Shown here: positions 34,287-46,460 of the stretch, piece by piece
How positions within the stretch are numbered: position 1 is the first letter of the stretch
Layout of the letters: each line of letters opens with the position of its first letter
Translations under genes and position numbers: made by a program
Assembly: GCF_000005505.3 (NCBI RefSeq)
Contig: NC_016131.3
Location: forward strand, 45,841,355-45,905,354
Direction: 5' to 3'
Length of the DNA: 64,000 bases
Origin: Brachypodium distachyon
Lineage: Eukaryota > Streptophyta > Magnoliopsida > Poales > Poaceae
Notes under the pieces: model-generated
The model's input: the letters and a program-made list of their open reading frames with translations, nothing else
The model's database searches: none
What the model was told of the DNA's origin: nothing

Positions 34287-37200
34287 ATGCCCAACCCTGG
34301 CGGATATGCCCTGGTGGTCGACCCGACACTCATCGGGCCTGGCATTAACGTCAAGTTCACTCGGGTTCTCATCGATAATGGGAGCAGCATCAATATCCTG
34401 TATCGGGACAAGATGCTTAAGCTCGGCATCACTGATAACATGCTTGAGCCCAGCCGGACTACCTTTCACGGTATTGTGCCGGGAGTGTCTTGTGCCCCGG
34501 TAGGCAAGATCCGAGTGGACGTCTTATTCGGCATCAGGGAGAACTGTCGGACCGAAAATCTAGTGTTCGAGGTGGTGGACCTTAGCAGTCCGTACCATGC
34601 GCTGCTTGGCAGACCGGCACTCGCCAAGTTCATGGCTACTACTCACATTGGTTATCTGAAGATGAAGATGCCGGAACCAAATGGTACCATAACTATCACT
34701 GGCAACTATGAACGCTCAATGGAATGTGCAGCAGCCGGGTCTGCTTTGGCCGAGTCACTGGTCATTGCAGGCGAGAAGAAGAAGTTACAAGAAGCTGTTG
34801 CGATAGCTCAGGCGGCACAAATTGGCCTGCCGGTTATGACAAATCCCCATGGAAGTGTGGCCTTTTAGGCAGCCAAGGGGACAAAGAAGGTACAGGTTGA
34901 CAATGAGTTTCCGGACCGCACCATCATCATTGGTGCCGGCCTAGGAGAGAAATAGGAAGGCGAGTTCAGCAGCTTCCTCCGTGAGAATCAGGATATTTTC
35001 GCATGGTCAACTCAAGACCTGCCAGGTGTGCCGAGGGAGTTGGCTGAGCGCTCATTACATGTCAAACCAAACGCAAGACCGGTGAAGCAGCCCCTTCGAC
35101 GCTTCGCCGACGACAGAAGGAAAGTCATATCGGAAGAAGTATCCCGGCTCCTAGCTGCCGGCTTTATCATGAAGTGTTGCATCCCGACTGGCTGGCAAAC
35201 CCGGTCATGGTCGAGAAGAAGAAAGATGATCCAACTGCTGCCAAGGTGTGGCGCATGTGTATCGACTACACCAACCTAAACAAGGCATGTCCCAAAGATC
35301 CATTTCCGTTACCTCGGATCGATCAAGTGATCGACTCCATTGCCGGGTGTGAGCTGCTGTCTTTTGTAGATCCGTACTCTGGTTTTCACCAGATAACATT
35401 GAACCCTAACGATCAAATAAAAACATCATTTATCACCCCGTTCGGGGCTTATTGCTATCGCACTATGCCGTTCCGTTTGAGAAACACAGGGGCCACATAT
35501 CAAAGGTACATGCAGAAGTGTTTGGATGATCAACTAGGCAAAAATGTGCAAGTATATGTCGACGATGTCGTCATAAAAACCAAGAAAAGCGCCACGCTCC
35601 TAGATGATATACGGGAAACATTCACAAATTCGAGGAGATTCCGAATGAAACTGAACCCGGCCAAATGCACATTCGGTGTGCCGGCAGGAAAATTGCTTGG
35701 GTTCCTGGTATCAAGCCGGGGTATAGAAACAAACCATGTGAAAATTGCCGCTATATAAAGAATGAAATTGCCGAAGTGCCTCAAAGATGTGCAGAAATTC
35801 ACTGGATGCCTAGCATCGTTGAGTCGTTTCATTAGTCGGTTAGGTGAAAAGGCTATGCCCTTATACCAGCTGATGAAGAAAACTGACAAATTTATGTGGA
35901 CGCCACAGGCAGACCTAGCTTTTCAAGAGTTGAAGAAAATGATTGCTACGACACCAATATTGGCCTCGCCAATGGAGAAGGAGCCAATGCTGTTATACAT
36001 AGCAGCAATGAACCGAGTCGTTAGTGTCGTCATCGTGGTGGAAAGAGATGAAAACGGAAAATCGGTGCAAAGACCGGTATATTACTTGAGCGAGGTGCTA
36101 TTGTCGTCTAAGCGGAATTACCCCCATTAGCAGAAAATGGTGTATGGCGTGTATATGGCGGCAAAGAAGCTGAAGCAATACTTTGAGGCACATCAGATCC
36201 GAGTTATATGCGAGGCGCCCGTCTCGGAAATCATGAGTAACAAAGACGCGAGCGGCCGGGTCGCAAAGTGGGATGTCGAGTTAGCACCCTATGCGCTATA
36301 GTACGACAGACGGGATGCCGTGAAATCTCAGGCTCTGGCGGATTTCTTGGTGGATTGGGCCGAGATGGAGTATGAACCACCGCCCCCGGAAACTAACTAC
36401 TGGAAAATGCATTTTGACGGCTCGAAGATGAAAAGTGGGCTTGGTGCCGGCATAGTTCTGACCTCGCCAAAGCGCGACCAACTTAAGTACGTATTGCAAA
36501 TTCACTTCGCAGCATCCAACAATGTTGCCGAGTATGAGGCACTTGTGCACGGACTGAAAATGGCGAAAGAAAATTGAGACTGACGGATTCAATGTTTTGG
36601 TGATTCTGATCTGGTCGTCTAGCAAGCCTCTGACAATTGGGATGCATTGGATGCCAATATGGCGCTATATCGTTTCCATGTTCAGAAGATCAGTGGCCAT
36701 TTCGAAGGGTGCGAGTTTCGTCATATACCTCGGGCAGAAAATGAGCCAGCCGACATATTGTCGAAACTCGGCTCAACACGACAGGCTATTCTGGCTGGTG
36801 TGGCGTTAGAGCATTTACGCAAACCATCCGTCAAGCCATCACCGGAATAGGAGTCGATATTTATCCCGGCGAGCTCAGAAGCCGATGTCACCCCCATGGA
36901 CATCGACAGCGGCAACAGTTCCAGTAACCAGGGGACTGAGTGCCTTAATCTGGCAGAAGCAATGGCGATTGAGCTAATGGATATAGATGTGCCGGATGAG
37001 TTGATCTTCACTACTCGTCATGTGCTGGCTTGGGCGCAACCGATAATGTCTTACCTCAAAGATGGGAATCTCCCGGAAGGGGAAGTGTCGGCAAGACAAA
37101 TTCAGAGAAGGGCGAAGGCGTACACCATCATCAATGGCGAGCTTTACAAGAGGAGCGTCACTAACGTTCTACAACGATGCGTCGAGCCGGAAGAAGGGCA

Positions 37201-38287
37201 AGAAATACTTCGGGAAATTCATCAGGGAGAGTGTGGCCATCATGCATCTTCAAGAACGCTAGTGGGCAAAGCTTTCCGGCATGGTTTTTACTGGCCGAGT
37301 GCGTTGCAGGAAGCAGAGGACATAGTCAGCAAGTGCCAGCGATATGCCAGCAAGATTCATATGCCGGCGTCCGAGGTCAAGACCATTCCAATCACTTGGC
37401 TGTTTGCTGTTTGGTGTTTGGATATGGTGGGACCGTTCAAGCTGGCGTGAGGAGGCATGACGCATATCCTAGTCATGGTCGACAAGTTCACCAAATGGAT
37501 TGAGGTGAAGCCGATAAAAAAGTGTGACGGCAAAACCGTGGTGTCATTTTTGAAGAATATCATCTTGAGATATGGGTACCCGCACAGTATCATCACGGAT
37601 AATGGAACGAACTTCCCGGAGGGACCTTTTGCGCGATTCTGTGCGGACAAGAAAATCCGGCTGGATGTCACTTCCGTAGCACACCCTCAATCCAATGGAC
37701 AAGTTGAAAGAGCAAACGACATGGTTTTGGCCGGCATAAAACCTCGATTAATTGAGCCATTGGAACGTACTCTGGGATACTGGCTGGACGAACTTCCGGA
37801 CGTACTATGGAGTCTCAGGACGACTCCCAATCGCTCTACAGGCTACACGCCATTCTTCCTCGTATACGGGGCGGAAGCTATCCTACCAGCCGACATTGAA
37901 CATCACTGTCCATGAGTAACCATGTATACGGAAGCCGAGGTAAAAGAGGCCCGAGAAAATGATGTCGACCTGCTCGAAGAAGCACGGGAATTGGCTCTAT
38001 CTCGGTCGGCCATCTAGCAACAGCACCTAAGGCGTTATCACAGCCGAAAGGTCAGCCTGCGAGTATTCCGGAAAGGAGATCTTGTCCTCCGACTTGTGCA
38101 GCGCACAGCTGGCATGCACAAACTATCACCTCCATGGGAAGGACCCTTCATTGTGAGCAAAGCGCTCCACAATGATTACTACTATCTTATAGATGCACAA
38201 GATCTCAAGGCGAGCAGGATGGACCGGTCAGGCGAGGAGACCAAGAGGCCATGGAACGTAGCTTTGCTTCGTCCGTTCTATACTTGA
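34287..38287 (+). pseudogene. pol region of the Gypsy element, broken
   Basis: Domains in order are as follows. Aspartic protease (34287-34868) has LIDNGSS at the active site, with N where D-T/S-G usually has T or S. Reverse transcriptase (about 34990-35758) has a frame change near 35170 and the catalytic YVDD at 35555-35566. RNase H (35762-36295) has stops at 36128 and near 36299. A second RNase H-like domain (36320-36577; MHFDGSKM, NNVAEYEALVHGLK) follows. Integrase (36896-37915) has the HHCC zinc region (ECGHHASS ... CQRYAS, where the usual second C is missing), VMVDKFTKW, ITDNGTNF and NGQVERAN. A C-terminal tail ends at 38287 (WNVALLRPFY). At least six stops or shifts break the polyprotein. 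Confidence 0.9.
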
Positions 38288-38925
38288 GAGCTGAGTATTT
38301 GTATCGTTTTTTCCTTATGTTGAATGTTTTAAGACAATAAAATTATCAGCCGAGTTCTTAAAAGAAACTCCGGGACTTCCATATCATTTAAGTGTTGTAT
38401 TGCAATTATCTTTCGTGTGTCGGCGTGGCTTAGTTGCGTAATCTTATGTCGGTCTAGTAGTGTGTCGGTGTTGAAAATCCCCTCTATGACTTCGCTGCTG
38501 TTCGCAACCCAGCTTCATGGCAAGCTAGAGAAGGGTATAAAATAACCGAACACATGGAAAGCGACTACGTAAACAAGCAATGAAGCGATCCGAGATGCAC
38601 ATTATTTTAACTCGGCGTTTCTTTTTTAACTTCGTTATTGCCGAGCGAATTTGTCGAGTCACTTTTTCTTCTTTCGAAAGAGTGGTTTTATCACTTTGTG
38701 ATTCATACGTCGAACGCCGGCAAGACAGACAAAAGAACCGAAGTCATAAAATTTCACTAAGAGAAAAAAAAAAGAACTCGGGGACTCGGTCGGGAATTTG
38801 ATAAGCAAAAGATTTAATTGAATTAAGAGCAAGATATCTTTTTACAAACAGAAGTATATCATTTCGATGACATTTGTACCCGGCATTCCGGGGATCTAAT
38901 ATTTCTAGAGTTTTTTCTGACTAAG

Positions 38926-41900
38926 CTAAGAAGAGACGGCGGGGTTGTTGGTGCCGGAACTCGGCGCATCCGTCACGGTGGAGGCTGACTCCACAACACC
39001 TTCCTCGTCTGCTGCTTCTTCACCTCCGTCCGACATCTCGGCTTCGGCGTCAGATGTCAGGCCCTCCACAAACGTATGCACATCGGCATACTGGATGAAT
39101 GAGTAAGCCCGCTCCTTGCGCTTGGCGACCAGATCGGGATCCGTGAGGTAGGGGGAGTCGGCACGCATCGATTGGAGCACGTTGAGGTTGATGCCGTCAC
39201 ACCAAGACAGTACGAACGACAACACCTCATCGGCGCCAATGCGTGCAGCCAACTCCCGCCAATCACTTAGCCGAGACTCGACCTCCAGCAGACGCTTCGC
39301 TAACTCCGGGATGTCCGTCGGAGCCTCTTCTCCCGGCCACAGCGCGCGGAAGGTCCGGATGCCGGCATTCAGCATGTTGACGCCGAATGACTTGATTGGC
39401 TTGACCCGACTCGCAATGCTCACCAGGTAGTCCACCAAGTCATACTCGTACGGCATCCCTCTTCCGCCGAGCCGCCTTCACGGCCTCTTGGGCAGTCTCG
39501 AGGGATTGGGGGAAGAATTCTAGCAAACACAGACAAGTGGTAGTGAGTCTCGGCATCCTATCGCTCTTACTTGGATAAATAATCACATGAGGAAGTTTAT
39601 GCCAAGACGACTTACTTGTCAGCATGTTGTCAATTTTTATGAGCTCGTGCTGGACGACCTTGAATAGCTTGGTCTTCTCGGCATCCTCCAGCTCGGCGGC
39701 AGTGGCGCGGGTCTCGAGTTGGGCAACTAGACCCTTGCACTTTTTCACCTCACTTTCCAGGCGGATCTTCTCATCGGCCTGGGAAGAGAGGGCCGAGGTG
39801 AGTTGACCCACCTCGGTTTGGTGCGCCTCAGCCTGCGACGCTATCTGCGCCTGCAGTCCGGTTATTTCCCGATGCTGCTCGGCCAGCCGAGTCTTCTCAT
39901 CTGTTTAACAGACATATGTTACAGAGGCTAACATCTAATATGGGTGGAACCCGGAATAGGGATGAAGTGTTACCTTGAACCTCGGCGACGCGCTTCAGCA
40001 GCTCCGCCACTTGAGCGGTGTCGCCGGCCTTGAACAAAAACAAGTGTTAGTCTTTGCAGAACATTGATACTCGAACAAAGATCTTATTCCGGTAAAATAT
40101 ACTTACTTTGGTTCTTACGGTCTGCCTTCAGAGCCTCGTGCTCCGCCTCCAGCTTCTTGTACTTTGCAAGCAAAGTCTTGAAGGTAGCGATGCGTTTGTT
40201 CATGCAGGACTGTAGAGCAACAATTCGCTAGTAAGTTTGGTACAATAAAGAAGTCCGAAATTACAAGCTTTAGGCCGACTATTCTAAACCCGGCCTGAAT
40301 CTCGGGGAATAAGTGTTTAAAGCTTCTAAAGCTTCAGGCCGACTATTCTAAACTCGGCCTGAATCTCGGGGAATAAGTGTTAGAAGCTTCTAAAGCTTCA
40401 GGCCGACTATTCTAAACATGACCCGAATCTCGGGAAATAAGTGTTTGAAATTTTAAGGGGATAAGCTTCAGGCCGACTAATTCTTACTCGCCCTAAACCT
40501 CGGGGACTAGGAGTATGGGTACTATACTGGAATTGAAAGAAAAATATTTTAAGGATTTCTTCGTACCTCGGCAGATCGGCTGGCCTCAAACAAGGCCACC
40601 CTCGCTTGGTACATCCGGGTGGCCACCCATTCTGGAGTCGCCACGGGTGGAGGTCCCACCAGCGGACTTTGCCGAGCCACCTGGAGGGTGCTGGGGGTCA
40701 CTTCGTAACTGTAGGCGCTGTTCCAGTCCGTTACGAACTAGCCCAGCGACCCCCAGCTGTGCCAGCTAGTCATCCGGAGGGGAACCCCTTGATGCCTGCC
40801 AGAAGGCTGCGGGACAGTCGAACTCGGACCCGCCGATCCTGCAGCGGCAGCGGGGCCTTTAGCCTTCTTGGCCCGCGCGGCAGCAGCTCGATCGATTTCC
40901 GGCTACGATGAGAAGGGGGCCGCGTCAGGGTCGGCTGCGGTCCTTGGGGTTCCTGGGGACCCGTCGCCGCCCGTTGCGGCGGCTCCGAAGCCTGCGGCTC
41001 TGTCGACGTCTCGACTGCTGCCGAGGAAGGAGCAGCGTCGGTTGCTAAGGCCCCGGCCGCAGGAGTCTTGGTCTGGCCGACGACTGTGGCGTCGGTGCTC
41101 GGGCCGACATCCTGGGCGGGGGATGTCGGATCCGCGGTGGTCTCAGTCTCACCCGTGGCTGGGTTTGAAGCCTCGGCACGGGAACAGGGAGCCGCCGGGA
41201 TCTCGAACGCAATGCACGTCCGAGATTGCGTGGCCGTCAGAGCCTCCCAGCGGAAATAAGACTTAGTCGCTTGCATAATAACAAAGAAGAAAACCGACAT
41301 CAGCAATTGAGGCAATATTGGCCTTACCCGATGATCAGGGGCTTGGGCTTGGGTCCACGAGCCGCACTCTTCTTCCGCTTCACGTTCCGCGGAAGATCTT
41401 TGTCGGCGGTGCGCTTCGAGACCGCGCGCTTTTCTCGGACCGGCGCCGCAGCGGTGGCTGCGTCCGATGCCTCAGCGGCAGGCTCGCCCGACTCGGCTAG
41501 TTACGGGATAGAGCAAAAATGAATACTTTGCTAATGGATATTGAAATAATTACAAGAAGATTTCAGAGATCCTTACATTCGGTACGGCGAGGGCCGGCAT
41601 GAGCGATCGGCATGAAGTCCTCAGAGTCCGGGTCCTCGGCGTCAATGGACCTGCGCGGGGCGCGAAGCGTTTGTCCGGAGAACTCCCGTCTTCATTTCGC
41701 TGAAGAGAGTACCTCTGCAAAAAGAAGTCAAAATTGAGTCAAGAAAGATATTCGTCAGATAGGAGCCGACATAACCATATGTCGGATATGAACAAGAGAC
41801 AAGTAAAAATTAGAACTTACCGGAGGAGCACGGCGATCCTGGCTGAATGCCGGCATACCCCATGTCTATTTCTCGGACATGTTCGTCTTGGCGATCGCCT

Positions 41901-42250
41901 TGACCCGGCGCCGGACTTCAGCGTGGGAGAGCTTGAAGGTCGACACCCTATCCGGGTCGAATTGGCCGCCATAGAAACACATTTTGTGTACCGACGCTGA
42001 AGCGGACCCAGTCGCCGGTACACAAAAGTGGCCAACAAGTCGTCAGCCGTCATCCCATTGTCCTTGAGCTCGAGGATGGCGGCGTGGATCTCGTTGACTT
42101 CCGGGAGGGTCTCCATCGGGTCATATGACCAGTTTCTCTTCTCCTCAGGGGGGCCGACTTCGAATCCCGGCAGATTGATCTTGTCGGCTTCGGAAGAGTT
42201 TTTTACATAGAAAAAGGTCTTGAGGAGTGCGAAGGGTTTTCTGCCCTTGG
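38926..42250 (-). pseudogene. Antisense multi-exon ORF of the Gypsy element
   Basis: Opposite to pol, between integrase and 3' LTR, minus-strand coding segments follow one another: about 42250-41820 (LKTFFYVKN, INLPGFEVGPPEEKRNW, MTADDLLATFVYRRLGPLQ), 41315-40770 (Ala/Pro/Thr-rich), pieces near 40200-39900, 39811-39615 (coiled coil, QLTSALSSQADEKIRLESE) and 39456-38926 (YDLVDYLVSIASRVK to an acidic Ser-rich end and stop). Between them are intron-like gaps with donor sites such as CCG|GTAAG near 41818 and GAG|GTACG near 40566. The first segment resembles the plant 'putative gypsy type transposon' family (PF04195) as I recall it. It has at least one frameshift (near 42000) and one in-frame stop (near 41868). 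Function unknown. Confidence 0.75.
40272..40500. repeat. Four-copy tandem repeat inside the antisense-ORF region
   Basis: Units beginning AGGCCGACTATTCTAAAC start at 40272, 40336, 40400 and 40470 (periods 64, 64, 70), each followed by CTGAATCTCGGGGAATAAGT or a variant. The third and fourth copies are more diverged. It lies in an intron-like gap between antisense coding segments. Confidence 0.9.
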
Positions 42251-42960
42251 TGTGAGCTTGGAGGCGAGAAACCGCAGCGGCGGTCGAGCTCAGTGCTACC
42301 AGTGGCGGCGGAGTGCGCGAGGAGCTGGAGAACAGAGGAGAATGAAGGGTGCGAGGAGTGTGAGGAGTGCGAAGGGTTTTCTGCCCTTGCCCTCCCCTGT
42401 TACTTATACCCGAGGCGGAGTAATGGGGTGCGGGTTCCCCGTGCCCACCACCTCAGTGGCTGACGGGAATATTGCGCATGATTTGGGGTAGTTATTCCCA
42501 TCAAAGCACACGCTCGGTTACTTCGCGGCGTGCCGACGAGAATCGTGCAAGATCCGGGAGGATAAGTGTCTACGTGGGAACCGAAATCCCCCCCTTAATG
42601 GCTCTCTCGATTTTACCGTCCGATGGGACGGCGTGCTCACCTCGGAAAGCGCAATGGCAGTAACTCAAGCCTTATCTTCCCGTTAGTTTAAAGAAGTGTT
42701 TTGTCCAAGTCACAGCTGGCATCTATATCGGCAAAAGTAAGTTTTCAACTATCAGTCATGGAGAAGAAAAACTCTTGGCTAAGGACTGGATAAGCACGCT
42801 GACCCGGAATGTCGGAATGAATTTATCTCGGCTAGGAGAACCTAGGGTTGTCTCGGCATCCTTCTCGGCTAAGTCCAAGTAGGCTTTGGAGGTCTGTCTA
42901 CGGGAAACTGTCGTGGCCCGACATTCTTCTCTGCCGGACCGCAACAGCTTCGGGGACTAG

Positions 42961-43767
42961 TGTCGGGGGGATGACCCCGGGTAGGATCATGGCGACACAA
43001 CTCTAGTCGAGATGACGGAAGCAAAGCCGGCATAGTTATATATGCCAGCATCGTAAAGTCAAAACTAACAGTAAGCCGGCATCCCGGGCGTATGCCGGCA
43101 TGACTATTTTGTCTTATGAGTTTGCCGGATAAGGACGAGCACCTTGATCTCGGCGCTCTCAACGGTCTTATCCTGACCACGCGGTGTAAAGTAAAGCAGA
43201 GTAATCACCATCTCAGAAAAGCAGTCAGCGCCTGCGTACCGGCGTCAGGCGACTGCAGAGAGGAAGCACCGAAAGAGAATCTCTGACGGAAGCCGGGAGA
43301 GGATAGCGGTACTTTCTGCAGGGTGACAAGGAAAAGTAAACTTGTCTTGTCCCCTGCGGTGCTACCGTGACGGAACCAGACCGCGTGCCCAGCGGGACCC
43401 AAGGAAGATGGCGTTAGACTTGGCCTGCATGTCAGTGTGACATGGACGGCCTATAAATAGAACCTTATCCCTCTGTAAGAAAGGAGGACGGTGCACTTAG
43501 ACAACTAGGGTTTCCCCTTCTTCTTCTTCTTCCTCAAGAATACAGTTCAAGGAGCGCCATTGTTGAGCTTGCCTATCTCGGCTAATACAACAAAGCAGGA
43601 GTAAGAGTCTTGCCTCTGCAAGAGGGCTCGGAACCTGGATAGATCCGTGTGTGCTTGTGTGATTTGTGCGTGTTTTTCCTTCACGTCCTCCCTCCTCCGG
43701 TTCCTTCTTCGTCCATCAGCTCCAAGTTAAGCCATCCTATGACATCTGCTATGACACCACCACGACA
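42961..43767 (+). repeat. 3' LTR of the Gypsy element
   Basis: 807 bp, TG...CA, with TATAAATA at 43452-43459. It aligns along its whole length with the 5' LTR, apart from missing 11 bases near 43154 and scattered substitutions. It is followed by the target duplication AATAA. Confidence 0.95.
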
Positions 43768-43990
43768 AATAAGGAAGCGTTCAAGCTCTGCATTCTTCAG
43801 CGGGAGGACAATCTTTCATGAGACATCACTGTAATCAACTTTAGTTTTCTTTCTTCTTTGTTTTGACCCTTTTTCTTCAGGGTCTTTCTGTACTTCTGAC
43901 TTTGTGTCTGTTTGGGGCCTCGGAATACATAAGGTAGACAATTGTATACTTTCTTACCCAAAAAATATGTAAATAATTTTCGTAGCACCA
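43768..43990 (+). mobile_element. LINE 3' fragment, right half
   Basis: After one copy of the AATAA target duplication is removed, the frame of the left half (…WSVRTN) continues directly as KEAFKLCILQREDNLS and a stop at about 43815. The T-rich, CTTCTTTG-containing stretch after it looks like the LINE 3' untranslated part. The exact end is not clear. Confidence 0.75.
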
Positions 43991-44569
43991 AACAAAACAG
44001 TCCTAGCAATGCAGGACAACCCTAAGATGATAGGCATGACAAATCTACATGCTAGAATATTTTTATCAATTTTGTTCCTATAGATATTTTATGTATTTTG
44101 AGTCATGGAAATGAAGTTTCGAAAACCTGATTTTAGTTTTTTGTCATGGCAGATTAAGTTTAACAACCTGATTTTTTTGTATGTAATTCAGGCTAAAAAG
44201 ATTTTTGGTTTTGCAATGCATACGACAAACCTTATCAAAGCTCAAGCCCAGTCTCATTTCTGATGGAGGTTAACAGGCCAAAGGCCGAATCACACGAATA
44301 CACCAGGAAGCTGAAAAACAAACAATCAAAGCATTGGGTTGGGATGAGCCTGTACGAAAGTAGAACACACATGGAGGCTTTTTGAGCTAGAAAAAAGAGA
44401 GCAAAGAAATGGGCTAGGACCTCCGTTAGTTATTTTTTGACAGGCCCCTAGTTTTTCCTAGTTGAATGTACCCGCCTGTTTTATATGTTTTCGGATCCTT
44501 TTTACGCTTACAAAACAGAATTTTGCACCCAGGAGTAATTAGCGGTCCAAAATGCAATTCACTAGTACA
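43991..44569. other. DNA between the LINE end and the Copia element
   Basis: AT-rich sequence with no gene, repeat ends or RNA motifs that I can support. It ends at the Copia target duplication GTACA (44565-44569). Confidence 0.45.
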
Positions 44570-45597
44570 TGTTGGAATTTTGGGTTAGACCCAAGGCTCA
44601 ATCTGAAATTAATTTCAGGAAAAATCTCAAAAACCCATTCATGTAGTGGGATGAGAAAGTGTGAATAGTCTCACCTTGCTAGTTTAGGGGAAGTTGGAAC
44701 AATATACGAGGTATGTTGGTTCTTACCTCTTGAGCAAGTGAGCAAGAGAAATCCCCACGCGCGCTCCTCCTCCTCCGCTCGCCTCGTCGCGCCGTGTTTC
44801 GTGGATCGAGTTCGAGCCGTGCCAGGTCGTGCGTATCTTTTTTGCAGTCGAAATCCGTTGCGGACGCGTAACAAATCCCGATAATTGCGGAGTCGGTTTA
44901 AACCGAACCGAAGTCCGCATGCGTGCCTATATAATAAGACGACTGCGGCCTCCGGACGTACCACGCCACAACCCTAGCCATCACGCCCACGATTCAATCT
45001 CGTTGTTCGCCGCCAACTGCTACTCCATCCCGTCAACTGCGTGCACATTCGCCAGGAGAGCAGGCCTCCGTAACCCCGACCTTCGAGATCCTGCCCGGGA
45101 GACGGTCGATAAGGTTTTTGGGGAGAGTTCTCACGCGACTGCTCGCTTCTTCACGTCCCTGTTTCCTCGGCATCTTCATCACCAATGGCCGACGACCTCG
45201 GAGATCCCGCGGCTCAGGCTGCCGCTCTAGCTCCGCAGCAGCAGGCTGCCCAACTCCAAGCCCAGGCAACTGCTGCTGCACAGGCGCAAGCGCAGGTGCT
45301 GGCCGCTGCTCAGGAGGTAGTCAAGGCTGCTGCTGCTGCTGACGTGAACATCGACGCCGCCGGACTCGTCACCGACCTTAACAACAAACACAAGAAAAGA
45401 GTACAACACCGTACGTAATCTGCTCTTTCTTGTTGATTTTGATTAGTAGTTCTATTATTCATGCCGTGAAATTAGATGAGTTTTATTACTGTGCGTTGCT
45501 ATTTAATTTGTCTAGTTTGCGTGATATAATATGCTACATGTTTTACACATTGTTTTTCTGAATTAAATATTCATCGAAATTACCTAATTAGTCAGCA
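44570..45597 (+). repeat. 5' LTR of the Copia element
   Basis: 1028 bp, with TATATAATA at 44928-44936 as probable promoter. It contains an Ala/Gln-rich reading frame from ATG 45185 that the 3' LTR also has. It differs from the 3' LTR by several small indels, including one near 45380 that shifts this frame and four bases (CTTA) near its end. Confidence 0.95.
45185..45418 (+). CDS. Ala/Gln-rich ORF in the 5' LTR, probable gag first exon
   Basis: 77 codons (MADDLGDPAAQAAALAPQQQ, then runs of AQAQ and AAAAA, VNIDAAGLVTDLN). It ends at CACC|GTACGT, a good splice donor at about 45412. The homologous 3' LTR frame is one base longer here and leaves two bases before the donor, which is the phase needed to join the gag frame after the acceptor GTGTAG|G at 45620. 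The 5' copy has lost that base and so is out of phase. This reading is inference from phase and splice motifs. Confidence 0.55.
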   Translation: MADDLGDPAAQAAALAPQQQAAQLQAQATAAAQAQAQVLAAAQEVVKAAAAADVNIDAAGLVTDLNNKHKKRVQHRT

Positions 45598-45620
45598 ATC
45601 CAAAAACCTTATTCGTGTAG

Positions 45621-46460
45621 GCAATTTTCGATGTATCAATTTGCTGTCGCATTGAAACCACATGTGTTTACTGGACTGCACTTTAAGAGGTGGCAGTATA
45701 AATGTCATATGTGGCTCGTGGCTATGGGTGCATGGTGGGCGGTACAACACCGGAAGACTCAAACAATTGCTCCTCGGTAGTTGTATGTTGAGGCTTGTGT
45801 TGAAGTCGTCGGTGCAATCTGTAGTGTGCTGAGAGATAAGCTCGTTGATGCTTATCTGCACTATCAGGACGCCAAAGAGTTGTGGGATGCGCTCGATGCT
45901 AAGTTTGGCGCATCTGACGCTGGCAGTGAGCTGTACGTCATGGAGCAGTTCTTTGCCTATAAGATGGTTGCAAACCGATCTGTAATGGAACAAGCTCATG
46001 AGTTACTGACTATGGCTAAGGAACTTGAGCAATTCAAGTGTCCACTACCTGACAAGTTTGTCGCCGGGGGCATCATCGCCAAGCTTCCTCCCTCGTGGAG
46101 GAACTTTGCTACTTCACTAAAACACAAGAGACAAGAAATCTCTGTGGAGAACCTGATTGGGACTCTTGATGTTGAGGAGAAGGCGAGACCAAAAGATGCT
46201 GGCCCCAAAGGCAACACACAAGAGGATACGTCCACTGCCAACATGGTTCAGAGGAACAACCACAACAACAGTAACAACAAGGGAAAGGAAAAAACATTCA
46301 ACAATGCTGGTCCAAAGAACACTACCACTTTCAAGAAGAAGAAGAAAGGAGGCAACAAGGACAAAGATCCTTGCTTTGTGTGCGGAGGACTTGGCCACTA
46401 GGCGAGTAACTGCAAGGAGCGCAAAGGAGGACAGATTCGGCAAAAGTTTGCTAATTTGAC
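45621..46460 (+). pseudogene. gag of the Copia element, with stops
   Basis: The frame begins after the acceptor at 45620 (FSMYQFAVALKPHVFTGLHF; KRWQ), typical of Copia UBN2-type gag. It has a TAG at 45778 and continues from 45781 (DAKELWDALDAKFG, LPPSWRNFATSLKH, VENLIGTL). The zinc knuckle (CFVCGGLGH...C) is cut by a TAG at 46399. A Lys/Asn-rich linker precedes it. The intact protein would form particles and bind the element's RNA. Confidence 0.85.

Larger units (their letters stand above)
30800..43767 (+). mobile_element. Ty3/Gypsy LTR retrotransposon (Tat-like), 13 kb, complete but defective
   Basis: The element begins TGTCGGGG and ends ACGACA, with 5-bp target duplications AATAA at 30795-30799 and 43768-43772. 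The 5' LTR is 817 bp and the 3' LTR 807 bp. The primer site starts right after the 5' LTR (TGGCGCCCACCGTGGGG, 31619 on). The order gag, protease, reverse transcriptase, RNase H, a second RNase H, integrase places it in Gypsy, and the second RNase H plus a long antisense ORF before the 3' LTR fits the Tat group. Polypurine-like CTTCGGGGACTAG precedes the 3' LTR. Numerous stops and frameshifts in gag and pol make it non-autonomous. The LTRs are very similar apart from an 11-bp indel near 30993 and scattered substitutions, so it is rather young. Confidence 0.95.

Noticed and set aside
40868..41266. Plus-strand 132-codon frame in the Gypsy element
   Set aside because: It is the complement of the Ala/Pro-rich antisense exon.
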